Assembly: GCA_021779635.1 (NCBI GenBank)
Contig: JAJYAH010000008.1
Span: 1 to 31,131 of the forward strand
DNA: 31,131 bases
Source: Pseudomonadota bacterium
GTDB lineage: Bacteria > Pseudomonadota > Alphaproteobacteria > Rhizobiales > Xanthobacteraceae
Reading direction: 5' to 3'
The first letter of the stretch is position 1. Each line of letters begins with the position of its first letter. The notes beneath the pieces were generated by a model. It ran no database searches. It saw only the letters and a list, made by a program, of their open reading frames with translations, and had not been told where the DNA came from. A program made the translations under genes and the position numbers. Below are positions 1-8,633 of this stretch, one piece after another.

Positions 1-601
1 ACCGGCGGTGCGCGGTCTCGCGAGCGAGCCGCGCCGGCTCCGCCGGGCCGACCGTCGGTCCAATCAGCGTGAACCGAACATCGCTGACGCCGATGAAGCG
101 CAAGACCTCGCGCAGATACGGCGTCGCCATATCGATGCGTCCCCGGTTCATGCCCGTGACAAAGTCGCTGCCGCTCGCCAGGATCACAACGGTCGGACGA
201 TCCTTGAGCAGAGGAAAATAGCCCTGGGCCGGATCGAAGCGGAAGGTGAGCCCGGGCTGCACGATCAGATCGAACCATTGCTTCAGCTTGTAGGGAATGC
301 CGAAATTCCACATCGGCGTGGAAATCAGCACCCGATCGGCGAGCGCGAACCGCATCGCCATCCGCTCCAGCACGGCGAAAGCGTCGCGTTGCGCGTCGCT
401 GAATTCACGCCCGTTCTGCCGGGCGTATTTGGCTTCCAGCGCGTCGCCGCCGAACTCAGGCAGCGTTTCGCGCCACAGGTCCATGACGTCGATGTCCCAG
501 GTCGGCCGCGCCTGCCGGAAACTGGCCACAAACGCCTCGGCGCCGGCCGAGGATTCGGAAGCCGCGCGCGGCGAACAGCGCAGGTGGAAGAGCTTGGGCA
601 C
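1..601 (-). CDS. FMN-dependent NADH-azoreductase-like flavoprotein (partial, C-terminus off the left edge)
   Basis: Flavodoxin-fold quinone/azo reductase of the AzoR type, expected to be a cytosolic FMN protein using NAD(P)H. About 200 residues are visible, close to the usual full family length, so little is missing. The N-terminus (PKLFHLRCSPR) fits the phosphate-binding start of AzoR proteins (KLLHIDSSPR in relatives). STPMWNFGIPYKLKQWFD around residues 93-110 is the family's FMN/active-site motif. I chose the GTG at 599-601 because an AAAGAGGAAAAGG ribosome-binding site lies just upstream; no ATG fits the frame. It starts 34 bases after the SMP-30 fusion gene stops and is the last visible gene of the long minus-strand run. 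It could serve quinone or flavin redox housekeeping for the pathway; the real substrate is unknown. Confidence 0.85.
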   Translation of the reverse strand, partial: MPKLFHLRCSPRAASESSAGAEAFVASFRQARPTWDIDVMDLWRETLPEFGGDALEAKYARQNGREFSDAQRDAFAVLERMAMRFALADRVLISTPMWNFGIPYKLKQWFDLIVQPGLTFRFDPAQGYFPLLKDRPTVVILASGSDFVTGMNRGRIDMATPYLREVLRFIGVSDVRFTLIGPTVGPAEPARLARETAHRR

Positions 602-635
602 ACCGGCTACCTTTTCCTCTTTGCCTGCCGCGCGA

Positions 636-2210
636 TCACCCGATCGCCTTGATCACGGCGTCCGCGTTGGTGACGACAGCGACGTTCTGAAGCGCGAAAT
701 TGATCGAGGCGTTGTGCCACTCGGCGTTCATCGTCGAGCAGCAATCCTCGGGCACGATCATGAAATAGCCCTTGTCGGCGCCGGTGCGCGCGGTGTGTTC
801 GATCGACATGTTGGTCCAGGCGCCGGTATCAATCAGGATATCGCGACCGGTGGCCTTCAGGATGGTTTCCAGCCGGCTGCCTTCCCACGCGCTCATGCGC
901 ATCTTTTCGACGATGAAGTCGCCCGGACGAGGCTCAAGCCCCGCCACCGGTGCAGCGCCCCACGAGCCGCGCACCAGCGCCTTGGAGTCAACCAAGCCCT
1001 CGAACAATGGCGCGTTCAGCGTCATGCCCGGCGCGCCGGGCTCGACCACGAACCAGACGTGGATCACCGGAATGCCGCGGGCGCGCGCCGCCTCGGCGAG
1101 CCGGCGCACGTTCTCGACGACGCGCTGCGAACGCGCGTGCGCCGGCGCGCCTGAATCCGCGAACGCGCCGCCCTCCATGATGACGTCGTTCTGCAGATCC
1201 TGCATGATGAGCGCACAGCGCTTCGGATCAAGTTGCAGGTCGTCGGCCTTGATCAATGGCGCGGGCACAGAAGACGCCGCCGCGCCTCCGCCGCCTCCTT
1301 TGGAAGTCATGTAAGGCTCGGCCCTCGGTCCGACCTTGGTCGCGACCGTGTAAACCGAGTGCGTCGAGGTCATGTACAGGGTGCGGAAGTCGGCGCCGCC
1401 CCAGGTCAGATTGGCGACGAGTTCGGGTACCCGAACCTTGCCCAACAGATCGCCATTTGCCGCATAGACCCATATACCGCCCGGCGCTGTCACCCAGATA
1501 TTGCCGTGCTGATCGCATTTCATGCCATCGGGTAAGCCCGGCTCGAGTTCCGAGCGGATGCCGTTGGCGAAGATGCGGGCGTTGGAAATCGAACCGTCGG
1601 CCTCGACGTCGAACACCCGGATCAGCGCCTGTACTGTGTCGTTGACATACAGCCGCTTTTCGTCCCGCGAAAAGCAGAGGCCATTCGGCTGGTCGAACAG
1701 ATAGCGGTCGACCAATAGTTGCGGCGCGCCCCCGCCGCGAGGCACGCGATAGATGCCCTGGAAGCCGAGTTGACGCGGCCGCTCGACGCCGTAGACCGGC
1801 ATGCGGCCGTACCAGGGGTCGGAGAAATAGATCGCGCCGCTCGAATGCACGCAGACGTCGTTCGGGCTGTTGAGTTCCTGCTTCTCGAAATGTGAGGCGA
1901 TGACTTCGCGGCGGCCGTCGGGACGCTCGCGGATCAGCGATGACGTAGCGTGCTCGCAGACGATCAGATTGAGATCGGCGTCATAGGTCATGCCGTTGCA
2001 TTTGTTCGACGGGCGTTTGACCTCGACGACGCCGCGCGCGGCGTCCCAGCGGCGGCGGACGTCCGCTGGCATATCCGAAAACAGCAAATAGTGATCGACC
2101 GGATGCCAGATCGGCCCCTCGGTGAAGGTAAAGCCGGTGCCGAGCTGGCCGACCGGCGCGTAGGGATCGATCAGATTTTCGAATTCGGAACGCAGCGTGG
2201 TGTGGGTCAT
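636..2210 (-). CDS. SMP-30/gluconolactonase-like domain fused to isochorismatase-like (cysteine hydrolase) domain
   Basis: A 524-residue two-domain protein. Residues 1-300 are an SMP-30/gluconolactonase beta-propeller with the expected metal ligands: E31 (FTEGPIW), N117 (SPNDVCV) and D228 (LPDGMKCD). A Gly/Ala-rich linker (about 305-315) leads to residues 325-524, an isochorismatase-like hydrolase with Asp338 (MQDLQND) and Lys436 (VEKMRMSAW). The third triad position, normally Cys in G-x-x-T-x-x-C, is Ser469 (GAWTNMSIEHTAR). The first half would open lactones. The second half belongs to amidase/hydrolase families but may be inactive or altered. I start at the ATG at 2208-2210 (GAAGG upstream), which leaves a 20-base gap from the MBL gene; a longer frame to 2246 would overlap that gene. 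No signal peptide is seen, so it is probably cytosolic. Confidence 0.9.
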   Translation of the reverse strand: MTHTTLRSEFENLIDPYAPVGQLGTGFTFTEGPIWHPVDHYLLFSDMPADVRRRWDAARGVVEVKRPSNKCNGMTYDADLNLIVCEHATSSLIRERPDGRREVIASHFEKQELNSPNDVCVHSSGAIYFSDPWYGRMPVYGVERPRQLGFQGIYRVPRGGGAPQLLVDRYLFDQPNGLCFSRDEKRLYVNDTVQALIRVFDVEADGSISNARIFANGIRSELEPGLPDGMKCDQHGNIWVTAPGGIWVYAANGDLLGKVRVPELVANLTWGGADFRTLYMTSTHSVYTVATKVGPRAEPYMTSKGGGGGAAASSVPAPLIKADDLQLDPKRCALIMQDLQNDVIMEGGAFADSGAPAHARSQRVVENVRRLAEAARARGIPVIHVWFVVEPGAPGMTLNAPLFEGLVDSKALVRGSWGAAPVAGLEPRPGDFIVEKMRMSAWEGSRLETILKATGRDILIDTGAWTNMSIEHTARTGADKGYFMIVPEDCCSTMNAEWHNASINFALQNVAVVTNADAVIKAIG

Positions 2211-2230
2211 GGGGGATGCCTTCGCTCGGC

Positions 2231-3079
2231 TCAGGCCGGGAACCAATTGCGTTTGGGCAGCGACTGAACAATCGGGCCCGGCACCTGGTCCTGCAGCCGC
2301 CCGACCACATCGCCGCCTTCGATCTTGCAGGGACGGTCGTGTACCGGCAGCAGAAAGCGCGAGCTGCTGACCAGCTTCTTGATCGCCGCTTTCTCCGCGC
2401 GCTTCGAGGTGCCGTGGTTGCCGGTGGTGCGCGGTTCAGCATCGTGAATCTCGCGGAAGGGATCCACCAGCTGATCATTGATGTCGTAAAGCACGTCACC
2501 GCAGATGGTCGCGATCCCCTCGGCGGTGTGAACGTGCAAATTCATCGACCCTTCGGTGTGCGCGTTCGCCGCCTCGCAATAGACGCCCGGGATCAGTTCA
2601 ACCGGCCCGGTGATCTCGAGATCCAGGAATCGCAGCGCGCTCTTGGTATGCAGGCGGTCGATCAGGTGCTTGATGTCGGGCGCCGGGTATTGCGGGTGCA
2701 TCAGGCCCGAGACCGAATATTCGAGTTCCTTGCGGTTGACGACGACCGTGGTGTTCATCGGAAACAGGTCGTCCTTGCCGGCGTGGTCGATATGCAGGTG
2801 GGTATGGCAGACAAAGCGTACGTCGCCCATGCGCACGCCGTGGCGCGCCAGCTGGTTCTCGATCATGTTCTCGTGGAACTGGAGGCCGCGCATGCCGAGC
2901 GTTTCCATGATCTGATTGGAACGGTAGCCGGTGTCGACGACGATCGGATAGGTGCCTCCGACAATCAGAAAGCCCAGCGTCAGCACGCGGCGCGTGCGCC
3001 CACAGTCGCGGCCGAGCACAAGGAAGCTCGATTCCAGTTCGATGTCGCCATAGTCAAGAATCTTGATTTCCAAAGCCAT
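2231..3079 (-). CDS. MBL-fold metallohydrolase, N-acyl-homoserine lactonase-like
   Basis: A 282-residue metallo-beta-lactamase-fold hydrolase. The dinuclear metal site is complete: HTHLHIDH gives H94, H96, D98 and H99, followed by H174 (ANAHTEG), D195 (CGDVLYD) and H247 (PVHDRP). Length and motif spacing match the AhlD/AttM-type lactonase branch, but the family also contains many other ester and lactone hydrolases. The ATG at 3077-3079 has a GGGAGG site upstream. It lies between an amidohydrolase and the SMP-30 fusion, so three potential lactone or amide hydrolases stand in a row. I infer a catabolic ring-opening role rather than quorum quenching, because no LuxI/LuxR genes are present. Confidence 0.9.
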   Translation of the reverse strand: MALEIKILDYGDIELESSFLVLGRDCGRTRRVLTLGFLIVGGTYPIVVDTGYRSNQIMETLGMRGLQFHENMIENQLARHGVRMGDVRFVCHTHLHIDHAGKDDLFPMNTTVVVNRKELEYSVSGLMHPQYPAPDIKHLIDRLHTKSALRFLDLEITGPVELIPGVYCEAANAHTEGSMNLHVHTAEGIATICGDVLYDINDQLVDPFREIHDAEPRTTGNHGTSKRAEKAAIKKLVSSSRFLLPVHDRPCKIEGGDVVGRLQDQVPGPIVQSLPKRNWFPA

Positions 3080-3124
3080 ACTTGCCTCCCGTTTTCCTTT
3101 GTTTGTTTTCCCCGCGCCGGGCTA

Positions 3125-4012
3125 CTAGGGCGCGATCCGATAGACGCGCACCGCCGTGTCGCGCATGATCGCGTCGCGATGACGCGGGTTCGATTTGACG
3201 GCGTCAAGATAAGCGTCGACAAGCGCGCGATAATTGGTCCATAGCTTCTCGATCGGAAAGTTCGAGCCGAACAGGCAGCGATCGGGACCGAAGATCGCCA
3301 ATGCCTCGGCCACGATACCGGCGATATGCGCCGGGTCGTTGCGATGAATGAACGTGCCGAGCCCCGAAAGCTTGCAGACGACGTTCGGGGATGCCGCCAA
3401 CCGCACCATGCCGGCGCGCCAGGCGGCGCGGCCGGCGGGCGACAGATCCTCCAGCATTCCGGCGTGCTGCAGCACGAAGGTGACCTTCGGACAGGCTTCG
3501 GCAAGGCCGGCCGCGCCCGGCATCTGCGGCGCAAACACCTGCAAGTCGAAGCTCCAGTCGTAATCGGCCAGCCGCGCGACGTTGCGGCGGATCGTCGGGT
3601 CCGCGCACAGATCGGCGCGCTCGGCGAAGCGATAGAGCGGGTTCTCGTGCCAGTGCAGCTGCATGCGCACGCCCCGCACGAGCGAGTAGCGCTTGAGCCG
3701 GTCGAGCTGCGGGCGCACGTCCTCCGCGCCGAAATCCGCATAGGCGACGATGGCATGCGGCCAGCCGGTTTCCCCGGAAGTGCGCTGCACCCAGGCGGTC
3801 TCGTCCTCGAATCCCTCCTTGGCCCAATTGGTCTGCACATAGACCGATTTGACGACGCCATTGCCGGAGAGATCGTCGAGATATTCGCGGATCGAATAGT
3901 CGCGACGGATCGGTTCATAGGGGCCGAATATGCGCGGCTGCATCGGCCCGACCAGCCAGGGCAGATCGGCCTGGCGCCAGATATGATGATGCGCGTCGAC
4001 GATGCCGGTCAC
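3125..4012 (-). CDS. Amidohydrolase-family TIM-barrel hydrolase (PDC lactonase-like, COG3618 type)
   Basis: A 295-residue amidohydrolase-2 protein. The N-terminus carries D-A-H-H-H at residues 6-10 (the HxH metal motif), with VRGVRMQLHWHE in the middle and the C-terminal FGSNFPIEKL segment typical of the group that includes 2-pyrone-4,6-dicarboxylate lactonase and sugar lactonases. It probably hydrolyses a lactone or a related cyclic compound in the cytosol. It begins with GTG at 4010-4012, and that GTG overlaps the TGA of the VWA gene (GTGA, 4 bases), which suggests translational coupling. The gap to the MBL gene is 45 bases. Substrate is unknown. Confidence 0.9.
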   Translation of the reverse strand: MTGIVDAHHHIWRQADLPWLVGPMQPRIFGPYEPIRRDYSIREYLDDLSGNGVVKSVYVQTNWAKEGFEDETAWVQRTSGETGWPHAIVAYADFGAEDVRPQLDRLKRYSLVRGVRMQLHWHENPLYRFAERADLCADPTIRRNVARLADYDWSFDLQVFAPQMPGAAGLAEACPKVTFVLQHAGMLEDLSPAGRAAWRAGMVRLAASPNVVCKLSGLGTFIHRNDPAHIAGIVAEALAIFGPDRCLFGSNFPIEKLWTNYRALVDAYLDAVKSNPRHRDAIMRDTAVRVYRIAP

Positions 4013-5127
4013 GCGGCTCTCCTTTGCCGCAACGACAGCACATGGCCAACCACCGCCGCGGTCGATCCGCCGTCGACCATGTCATCGACGAAACGTCGAA
4101 TGGCGATCAGCGCCTCGGTCTGGGGCACGAAATTCGAGCCGACCGCGAGCGGCGTCAGCCAGCTCAGCCGCCAGGCGCGCCGCGACAGTTTGGCAACCGC
4201 GTCGCGCAGCGCCGTGAGATCGCCGCGCTCCAGTCCGTCGGACACGACCACGACCGCGGCACCGCGGGCGTAGCCGCCGAACCGCGGCACGGCCAGAAAA
4301 GCCTGCAGCGCGTCACCGATCCGCGTGCCGCCGTCCCAATCGCTCACCAGATGCGCGGCAGCGGCCAGCGCCTGCTCGCGGCGCTTCAGCCGCAGCGCGC
4401 GCGTCACCCGCGTCAGGCGCGTGCCGAAGGTGAACACTTCGATGCCGGGCGTCGCCTGTACTAGCGTATGGGCAAGCCTGAGATTGTCCTCGGAGCGCAA
4501 CTTCATCGAGCCCGAGACATCGATCAGCAGTAACATCTTGCGCGGCCGCGCGCGCCGCTTCAGCCGGCCGAGCCGCATCACCTCGCCGTCATTGCGCGCG
4601 GATTCGCGCAAGGTTCGCCGCAGGTCCGCCCAGGGCCCACGCCGCGCCCGCATCCGCCGATGCCCGCGCCGCCGCGGCAGGCGCGTCGGAGCTTCCCGCG
4701 CCAGCCGGCGCAGCGCCTCATTCGGTCCGCTCGAGCCGAAGCGCCGCTCCACCAGCGCCTCGGCGCGCACCGGCATCTCACCTGATTTGTTGACCTCGTC
4801 GGCAAGCGGCGGCTCTTCGTCGCCGCGCCCCTCATCCTGCAGCCGCACGACGTCCTCGTCTTCGCCCTCGGCGCCCGGAAGCTCCTCGCCGCCGAGGAAG
4901 TGAATGCGGAACAGCATGTCATAGGCGGCGCGCCGCTCGGGCGCAGGCGCCAGCGTTGCGAGGCCCGCCTGCCTTATATCCTCCGGGCTGCGCGGGCCGA
5001 GCAACTCGATCGCCGCGAGAAAGGCGGTGGTCTGTTCGGGCGCCACCGGAAAGCCGTTGGCGCGCAACAGCGCCACGAACGAAATGAAGGCATGGACGGC
5101 GCGAGGCAGTTGCGGCTCTTCGATCAC
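4009..5127 (-). CDS. VWA-domain protein, CoxE-like
   Basis: A 372-residue protein of the CoxE/VWA family. The C-terminal half holds a von Willebrand factor A domain with a full MIDAS motif D203-V-S-G-S207. The middle is an acidic stretch (about 82-112) followed by a very Arg-rich segment (about 150-195). In the CO dehydrogenase clusters of Oligotropha/Afipia, CoxD (AAA) and CoxE (VWA) act as a pair in assembling the molybdenum-copper site. By analogy this protein probably helps mature or insert the cofactor of the molybdenum hydroxylase encoded just upstream. GTG start at 5125-5127 overlaps the TGA of the AAA gene by 4 bases, so the two are likely made together. Confidence 0.9.
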   Translation of the reverse strand: MIEEPQLPRAVHAFISFVALLRANGFPVAPEQTTAFLAAIELLGPRSPEDIRQAGLATLAPAPERRAAYDMLFRIHFLGGEELPGAEGEDEDVVRLQDEGRGDEEPPLADEVNKSGEMPVRAEALVERRFGSSGPNEALRRLAREAPTRLPRRRGHRRMRARRGPWADLRRTLRESARNDGEVMRLGRLKRRARPRKMLLLIDVSGSMKLRSEDNLRLAHTLVQATPGIEVFTFGTRLTRVTRALRLKRREQALAAAAHLVSDWDGGTRIGDALQAFLAVPRFGGYARGAAVVVVSDGLERGDLTALRDAVAKLSRRAWRLSWLTPLAVGSNFVPQTEALIAIRRFVDDMVDGGSTAAVVGHVLSLRQRRAA

Positions 5128-6005
5128 GCGGCCGCCTCCGCGATGATGGTGTCGAGCCGTCCGGAGATGAAGGCGAGGTCTTCCTCATCTTTCAGCGCAA
5201 CGCCGATCGACCGTTTGAATGCGTCCGGCCAGCGCGCGCCGCCCTTGTTGAGCAAGGTCGCTGCCTCCGCCCAATCGACCGCCTCGGCGACGCCGGGCGC
5301 CTTGCTCAGCGGCTCGCGCCGCAGCTTGCCGACGGCGGCGACAACCGCGCGCGCGGTCGCCTCCGCTACGCTGGAGGCGCGCATCATCACGATTCTCGCC
5401 TCGCGCTCTGCGGTCGGGTAATCGATCCAGTGATAGACGCAGCGCCGGCGCAAAGCTTCGTGCAGGTCGCGCGTGCGGTTGGAGGTGAGCACCACCACCG
5501 GCCGTTCGGCCGCCCGGATCGTGCCGCGCTCCGGAATCGAAATCTGGAAATCGGAGAGGAATTCGAGCAGGAACGCTTCGAATTCCTGATCCGAGCGATC
5601 GATCTCGTCGATCAGCAGCACCGTCGAATCCGGCGCGCGAAGGGCGGCGAGCATCGGACGCTCGATCAGGAAACTCTCGCCGTAGATATCGATGGTCTGG
5701 TCCCCCGCCTGGCGGATCGCCAACATCTGCCGCGGATAATTCCATTCATAAAGCGCAGCGGAGGCGTCGATGCCCTCATAGCATTGCAGTCGAATGAGCC
5801 GGCGGCCCAGCACCGCAGCGATCGCCTTCGCAGCCTCGGTCTTGCCGACGCCGGGGGCGCCTTCGAGCAGCAGCGGCTTGCCCAGCGCGAGTGCAAGATA
5901 GGCTGCCGTCGCGATACCATCGTCGGCGAGGTAATAGGCCGCGCGCAGCGCATGCTCCAGCGCCTGCGGGCTATCGATGCCGCTGATGTTGCCGCGAACC
6001 GCCAT
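5124..6005 (-). CDS. MoxR-family AAA ATPase, CoxD-like
   Basis: A 293-residue AAA+ ATPase. Walker A is GAPGVGKT at about 49-56, Walker B is LLIDEID at about 130-136, and a sensor-1 Asn lies in VVVLTSNRTRD. The length and the pairing with a VWA protein are typical of MoxR/CoxD chaperone ATPases. I start at the ATG at 6003-6005; the frame is open up to 6149, but that extension overlaps the molybdopterin gene and reads as low-complexity shadow sequence. The start overlaps the upstream stop by one base (TGATG). Likely role: ATP-driven maturation of the neighbouring molybdenum hydroxylase, together with the VWA protein. Confidence 0.92.
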   Translation of the reverse strand: MAVRGNISGIDSPQALEHALRAAYYLADDGIATAAYLALALGKPLLLEGAPGVGKTEAAKAIAAVLGRRLIRLQCYEGIDASAALYEWNYPRQMLAIRQAGDQTIDIYGESFLIERPMLAALRAPDSTVLLIDEIDRSDQEFEAFLLEFLSDFQISIPERGTIRAAERPVVVLTSNRTRDLHEALRRRCVYHWIDYPTAEREARIVMMRASSVAEATARAVVAAVGKLRREPLSKAPGVAEAVDWAEAATLLNKGGARWPDAFKRSIGVALKDEEDLAFISGRLDTIIAEAAA

Positions 6006-7027
6006 CAGCGGCGCGCCTGCGGCCGTGCGCCGCCCTGCGCCTTGATCGCGCGCAGCACTTTCTCCGGCGTGATCGGCAGATCGTCGACGCGCACGCCGAC
6101 CGCGTTGAAGATCGCGTTGGCGACCGCCGGCAATACCGGATTGGCGCACATCTCGCCGGGGCCCTTGGCGCCGAACGGACCATCCGCCGCCGGACGCTCC
6201 AGCACCGCGACATCGTGCGGGCAGATATCGCCGGGGCCCGGCATCAGATATTCGACAAAGTCGCGCGGACCGTGACTGGGATCCGGATAATAGGGTTCCG
6301 TCGTCTCGAACAGGGCGTGGCTCACGCCCATCCAGGCGCCGCCGACAAGCTGTTGTTCGACCAGGCGCGGATTGAGGGCGCGGCCGAGTTCGTAGGCGCT
6401 GTCCATGCGCACCATCGCGACCTCGCCGGTCTCGTCGTCGACCTCGACCTCGGCGACCATGCAGGCATGCGCGTAACAGGTCGCCGGCGACATTTCGCCG
6501 GTTTCGGGATCGACAGCGGACAGCGGCACCAGAAAGATACCGCGCCCGGAGATAGTCTTGCCCTGCTTGAACTGCGCGGCGATTGCGACATCCTTGGTCG
6601 AGATCGATCGATGCGGCGCGCCCTTGACGTGAATATTGCCGCGGCCGTCGGTTTCAAGATCGGCGGCATTGACCTCAAGCTCCTCGGCCGCCGCCTCCAT
6701 CATGACGCCGCGCGCTTCCTTGGCCGCCGCCATGACTGCGTTTCCGACGCGATGGGTGCCGCGCGAGGCGAAACTGCCCATGCAATGCGGCCCGGTGTCG
6801 GAATCGGCGGTGTCGACATAGACGTCCTCGACCGGCACGCCGAGCGTCTCGGCGCAGATCTGCCGGGTCACTGATTTCATGCCCTGACCGAGATCGATCG
6901 AGGACAGCGACACCGTGAACTTGCCGCTCGGATTGGAATGCACCAGCGCCTGGCTCGGATCGCCGCCGAGATTCATGCCGATGGGATAGTTGATCGACGC
7001 AATGCCGCGTCCGCGATGCCTGGTCAT
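6005..7027 (-). CDS. Molybdopterin-binding subunit of xanthine dehydrogenase family, C-terminal half (split gene)
   Basis: A 340-residue protein equal to the C-terminal half of a CoxL/XdhB-type large subunit. It contains the cofactor-binding GQG motif at residues 47-49 (IDLGQGM) and, near the end, the conserved Glu292 in GPGEM, which matches the catalytic base of this family. It starts at the ATG at 7025-7027, two bases after the stop of the N-terminal half and in another frame. A strong AAGGAGG lies 8 bases before that ATG, inside the end of the upstream gene. The product must pair with the N-terminal half to make one active site, as in nicotinate dehydrogenase of Eubacterium barkeri, where the large subunit is also two polypeptides. 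Confidence 0.92.
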   Translation of the reverse strand: MTRHRGRGIASINYPIGMNLGGDPSQALVHSNPSGKFTVSLSSIDLGQGMKSVTRQICAETLGVPVEDVYVDTADSDTGPHCMGSFASRGTHRVGNAVMAAAKEARGVMMEAAAEELEVNAADLETDGRGNIHVKGAPHRSISTKDVAIAAQFKQGKTISGRGIFLVPLSAVDPETGEMSPATCYAHACMVAEVEVDDETGEVAMVRMDSAYELGRALNPRLVEQQLVGGAWMGVSHALFETTEPYYPDPSHGPRDFVEYLMPGPGDICPHDVAVLERPAADGPFGAKGPGEMCANPVLPAVANAIFNAVGVRVDDLPITPEKVLRAIKAQGGARPQARR

Positions 7028-7029
7028 GG

Positions 7030-8622
7030 TCAGCGCCTCCTTGAGCCAAACACAGAGGAAAATCGCACCGCGCCGTGCGAAGCGGGCTGCGGCGTAGGTG
7101 GCGGCGGGGCCGCTGGAGGTATCGGCGGTTGCAGCGGCGCGGGTCCGGCAGCGGGCTGCGGTGCGCGATCGTAAGGCGTGCGCTGCTCTGCGGGGGCGCG
7201 CGCCGGCGCGGACGAACTCGCCGCCGCGATCGGAATCAAGGCGCGTTCGCCGCCGCCATCCTTGCGCGAGGACATCCGCTTGAATTCCTCACGCAACGGC
7301 CATTTCGACTTCTCGGCCGCGACCTGCACACATTCGATCAACGCGGTGTTCTTGGCTTCGCGCCGGTGCGCCTTCATGTCGCCGTCGCGATAGGCGTTGA
7401 GGATGCGGAACTCCATCGGATCCATTCCGATGAGATGGGCAAGCTTGTCCATCTGGCATTCGATCGCGAAATCCATCGCGGTAACCCCGAAGCCGCGCAT
7501 CGCGGTCGCCGGTGTGCGGTTGGTGAAGACGCAATAGATGTCGCCGTGGACGTTCGGGATCGTATAGGGACCGGGCAAATGCGCGGCGCATTTGACCACG
7601 GCGTAGCTCGACAACCGGGTATAGGCGCCGCTGTCGAAATAGGCGCGCACCTTGCGCGCCACGATGCGGCCGTCACGCATCATGCCGTCCTTCAGATAGA
7701 TGCGTTCGGCGCCGCGTGGCGGCCCGAACTGCATTTCCTCCTCGCGGCCGAAAATGTAGCGCACCGGGCGGCCGGTCAGCATCGCGCCGAGGATGGACAA
7801 CGGCTCGGTCAGGGTATCGACCTTGCCGCCGAAGCCGCCGCCGACGGTTCCTCCGATGAAGTGAAAGGTGTTCGAGGGCACATCCAGAATCTTGGCGCAG
7901 GTGTCGAGCGAGAAGAACAGCGCCTGCGTCGAGGTGTAGACCACATAGCGCCCGTTGGTGTCGGGGGCTGCGATCGAGCCGTTGGTCTCGGTCGGCGCGT
8001 GCTCGATCGGCGACATCTGATAGCGCTGCTCAAGCACATGATCCGCGCTGGCGAAGGCACGCTCGACATCGCCAAAGCGCAGCTTCTGGTGATCGTAAAT
8101 GTCGTGATAGATGAAGGTATTCTTCGGATAGGTTTCGTTGACCACCGGCGCGCCGGCCTTCAGCGCCTCCTCGACGTCGAACACCGTAGGCAGCGGCTCA
8201 TAGTCGACGCGCACCTTGGCGATGGCCTCAAAGGCCTCGCGGTGGCTGTCGGCGACGACGGCGACGACCGGCTCGCCCTTGTAGCGCACCTTGTCGACCG
8301 CCAGCGTCGGCTCGTCGTCCTTGCCGAAATTGATCAGGCTGAGCAGCGTATTGAGGTTGCGCGGCACGTCGGCGCCGCGAATGATCCGGCGCACCCCGGG
8401 GCTGCGCTCGGCCTCGACGGTGTCGATGCGCCGGATGCGTGCATGCGCGTGCGGACTGCGCAGCACCTTCAGATGCAGCATGCCCTGCAATTTGTGATCG
8501 TTGAAATAGGTGGACGTGCCGGTGACATGACCGAGCATGTCCTGGCGCTGGGTGCCCTTGCCGATCTCCTTGAGGTTGTCATCGCGCTCGTCGGCGAAAA
8601 TGTCCTTGCGCAGTTCCAGCAT
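7030..8622 (-). CDS. Molybdopterin-binding subunit of xanthine dehydrogenase family, N-terminal half with proline-rich tail
   Basis: A 530-residue protein. Residues 1-450 match the N-terminal half of a molybdenum hydroxylase large subunit: an a/b-hammerhead domain at 20-155, the cofactor motif GGGFGGK at 261-267 and AMRGFGV at 374-380. The last motif replaces the AYRCSFR loop of true CO dehydrogenase, so this enzyme is a hydroxylase rather than a form I CO dehydrogenase. Residues from about 455 to 530 are a low-complexity Pro/Ala-rich tail with no counterpart in unsplit relatives. The ATG at 8620-8622 has AAAGGA upstream and follows the [2Fe-2S] gene by 11 bases. An open frame continues to 8991 but only as a shadow of that gene. 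Confidence 0.92.
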   Translation of the reverse strand: MLELRKDIFADERDDNLKEIGKGTQRQDMLGHVTGTSTYFNDHKLQGMLHLKVLRSPHAHARIRRIDTVEAERSPGVRRIIRGADVPRNLNTLLSLINFGKDDEPTLAVDKVRYKGEPVVAVVADSHREAFEAIAKVRVDYEPLPTVFDVEEALKAGAPVVNETYPKNTFIYHDIYDHQKLRFGDVERAFASADHVLEQRYQMSPIEHAPTETNGSIAAPDTNGRYVVYTSTQALFFSLDTCAKILDVPSNTFHFIGGTVGGGFGGKVDTLTEPLSILGAMLTGRPVRYIFGREEEMQFGPPRGAERIYLKDGMMRDGRIVARKVRAYFDSGAYTRLSSYAVVKCAAHLPGPYTIPNVHGDIYCVFTNRTPATAMRGFGVTAMDFAIECQMDKLAHLIGMDPMEFRILNAYRDGDMKAHRREAKNTALIECVQVAAEKSKWPLREEFKRMSSRKDGGGERALIPIAAASSSAPARAPAEQRTPYDRAPQPAAGPAPLQPPIPPAAPPPPTPQPASHGAVRFSSVFGSRRR

Positions 8623-8633
8623 GGCGCGGTCCT

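Noticed and set aside
2231..3079. MBL protein as a quorum-quenching system
   Set aside because: No LuxI/LuxR-type genes nearby; the catabolic context explains it better.
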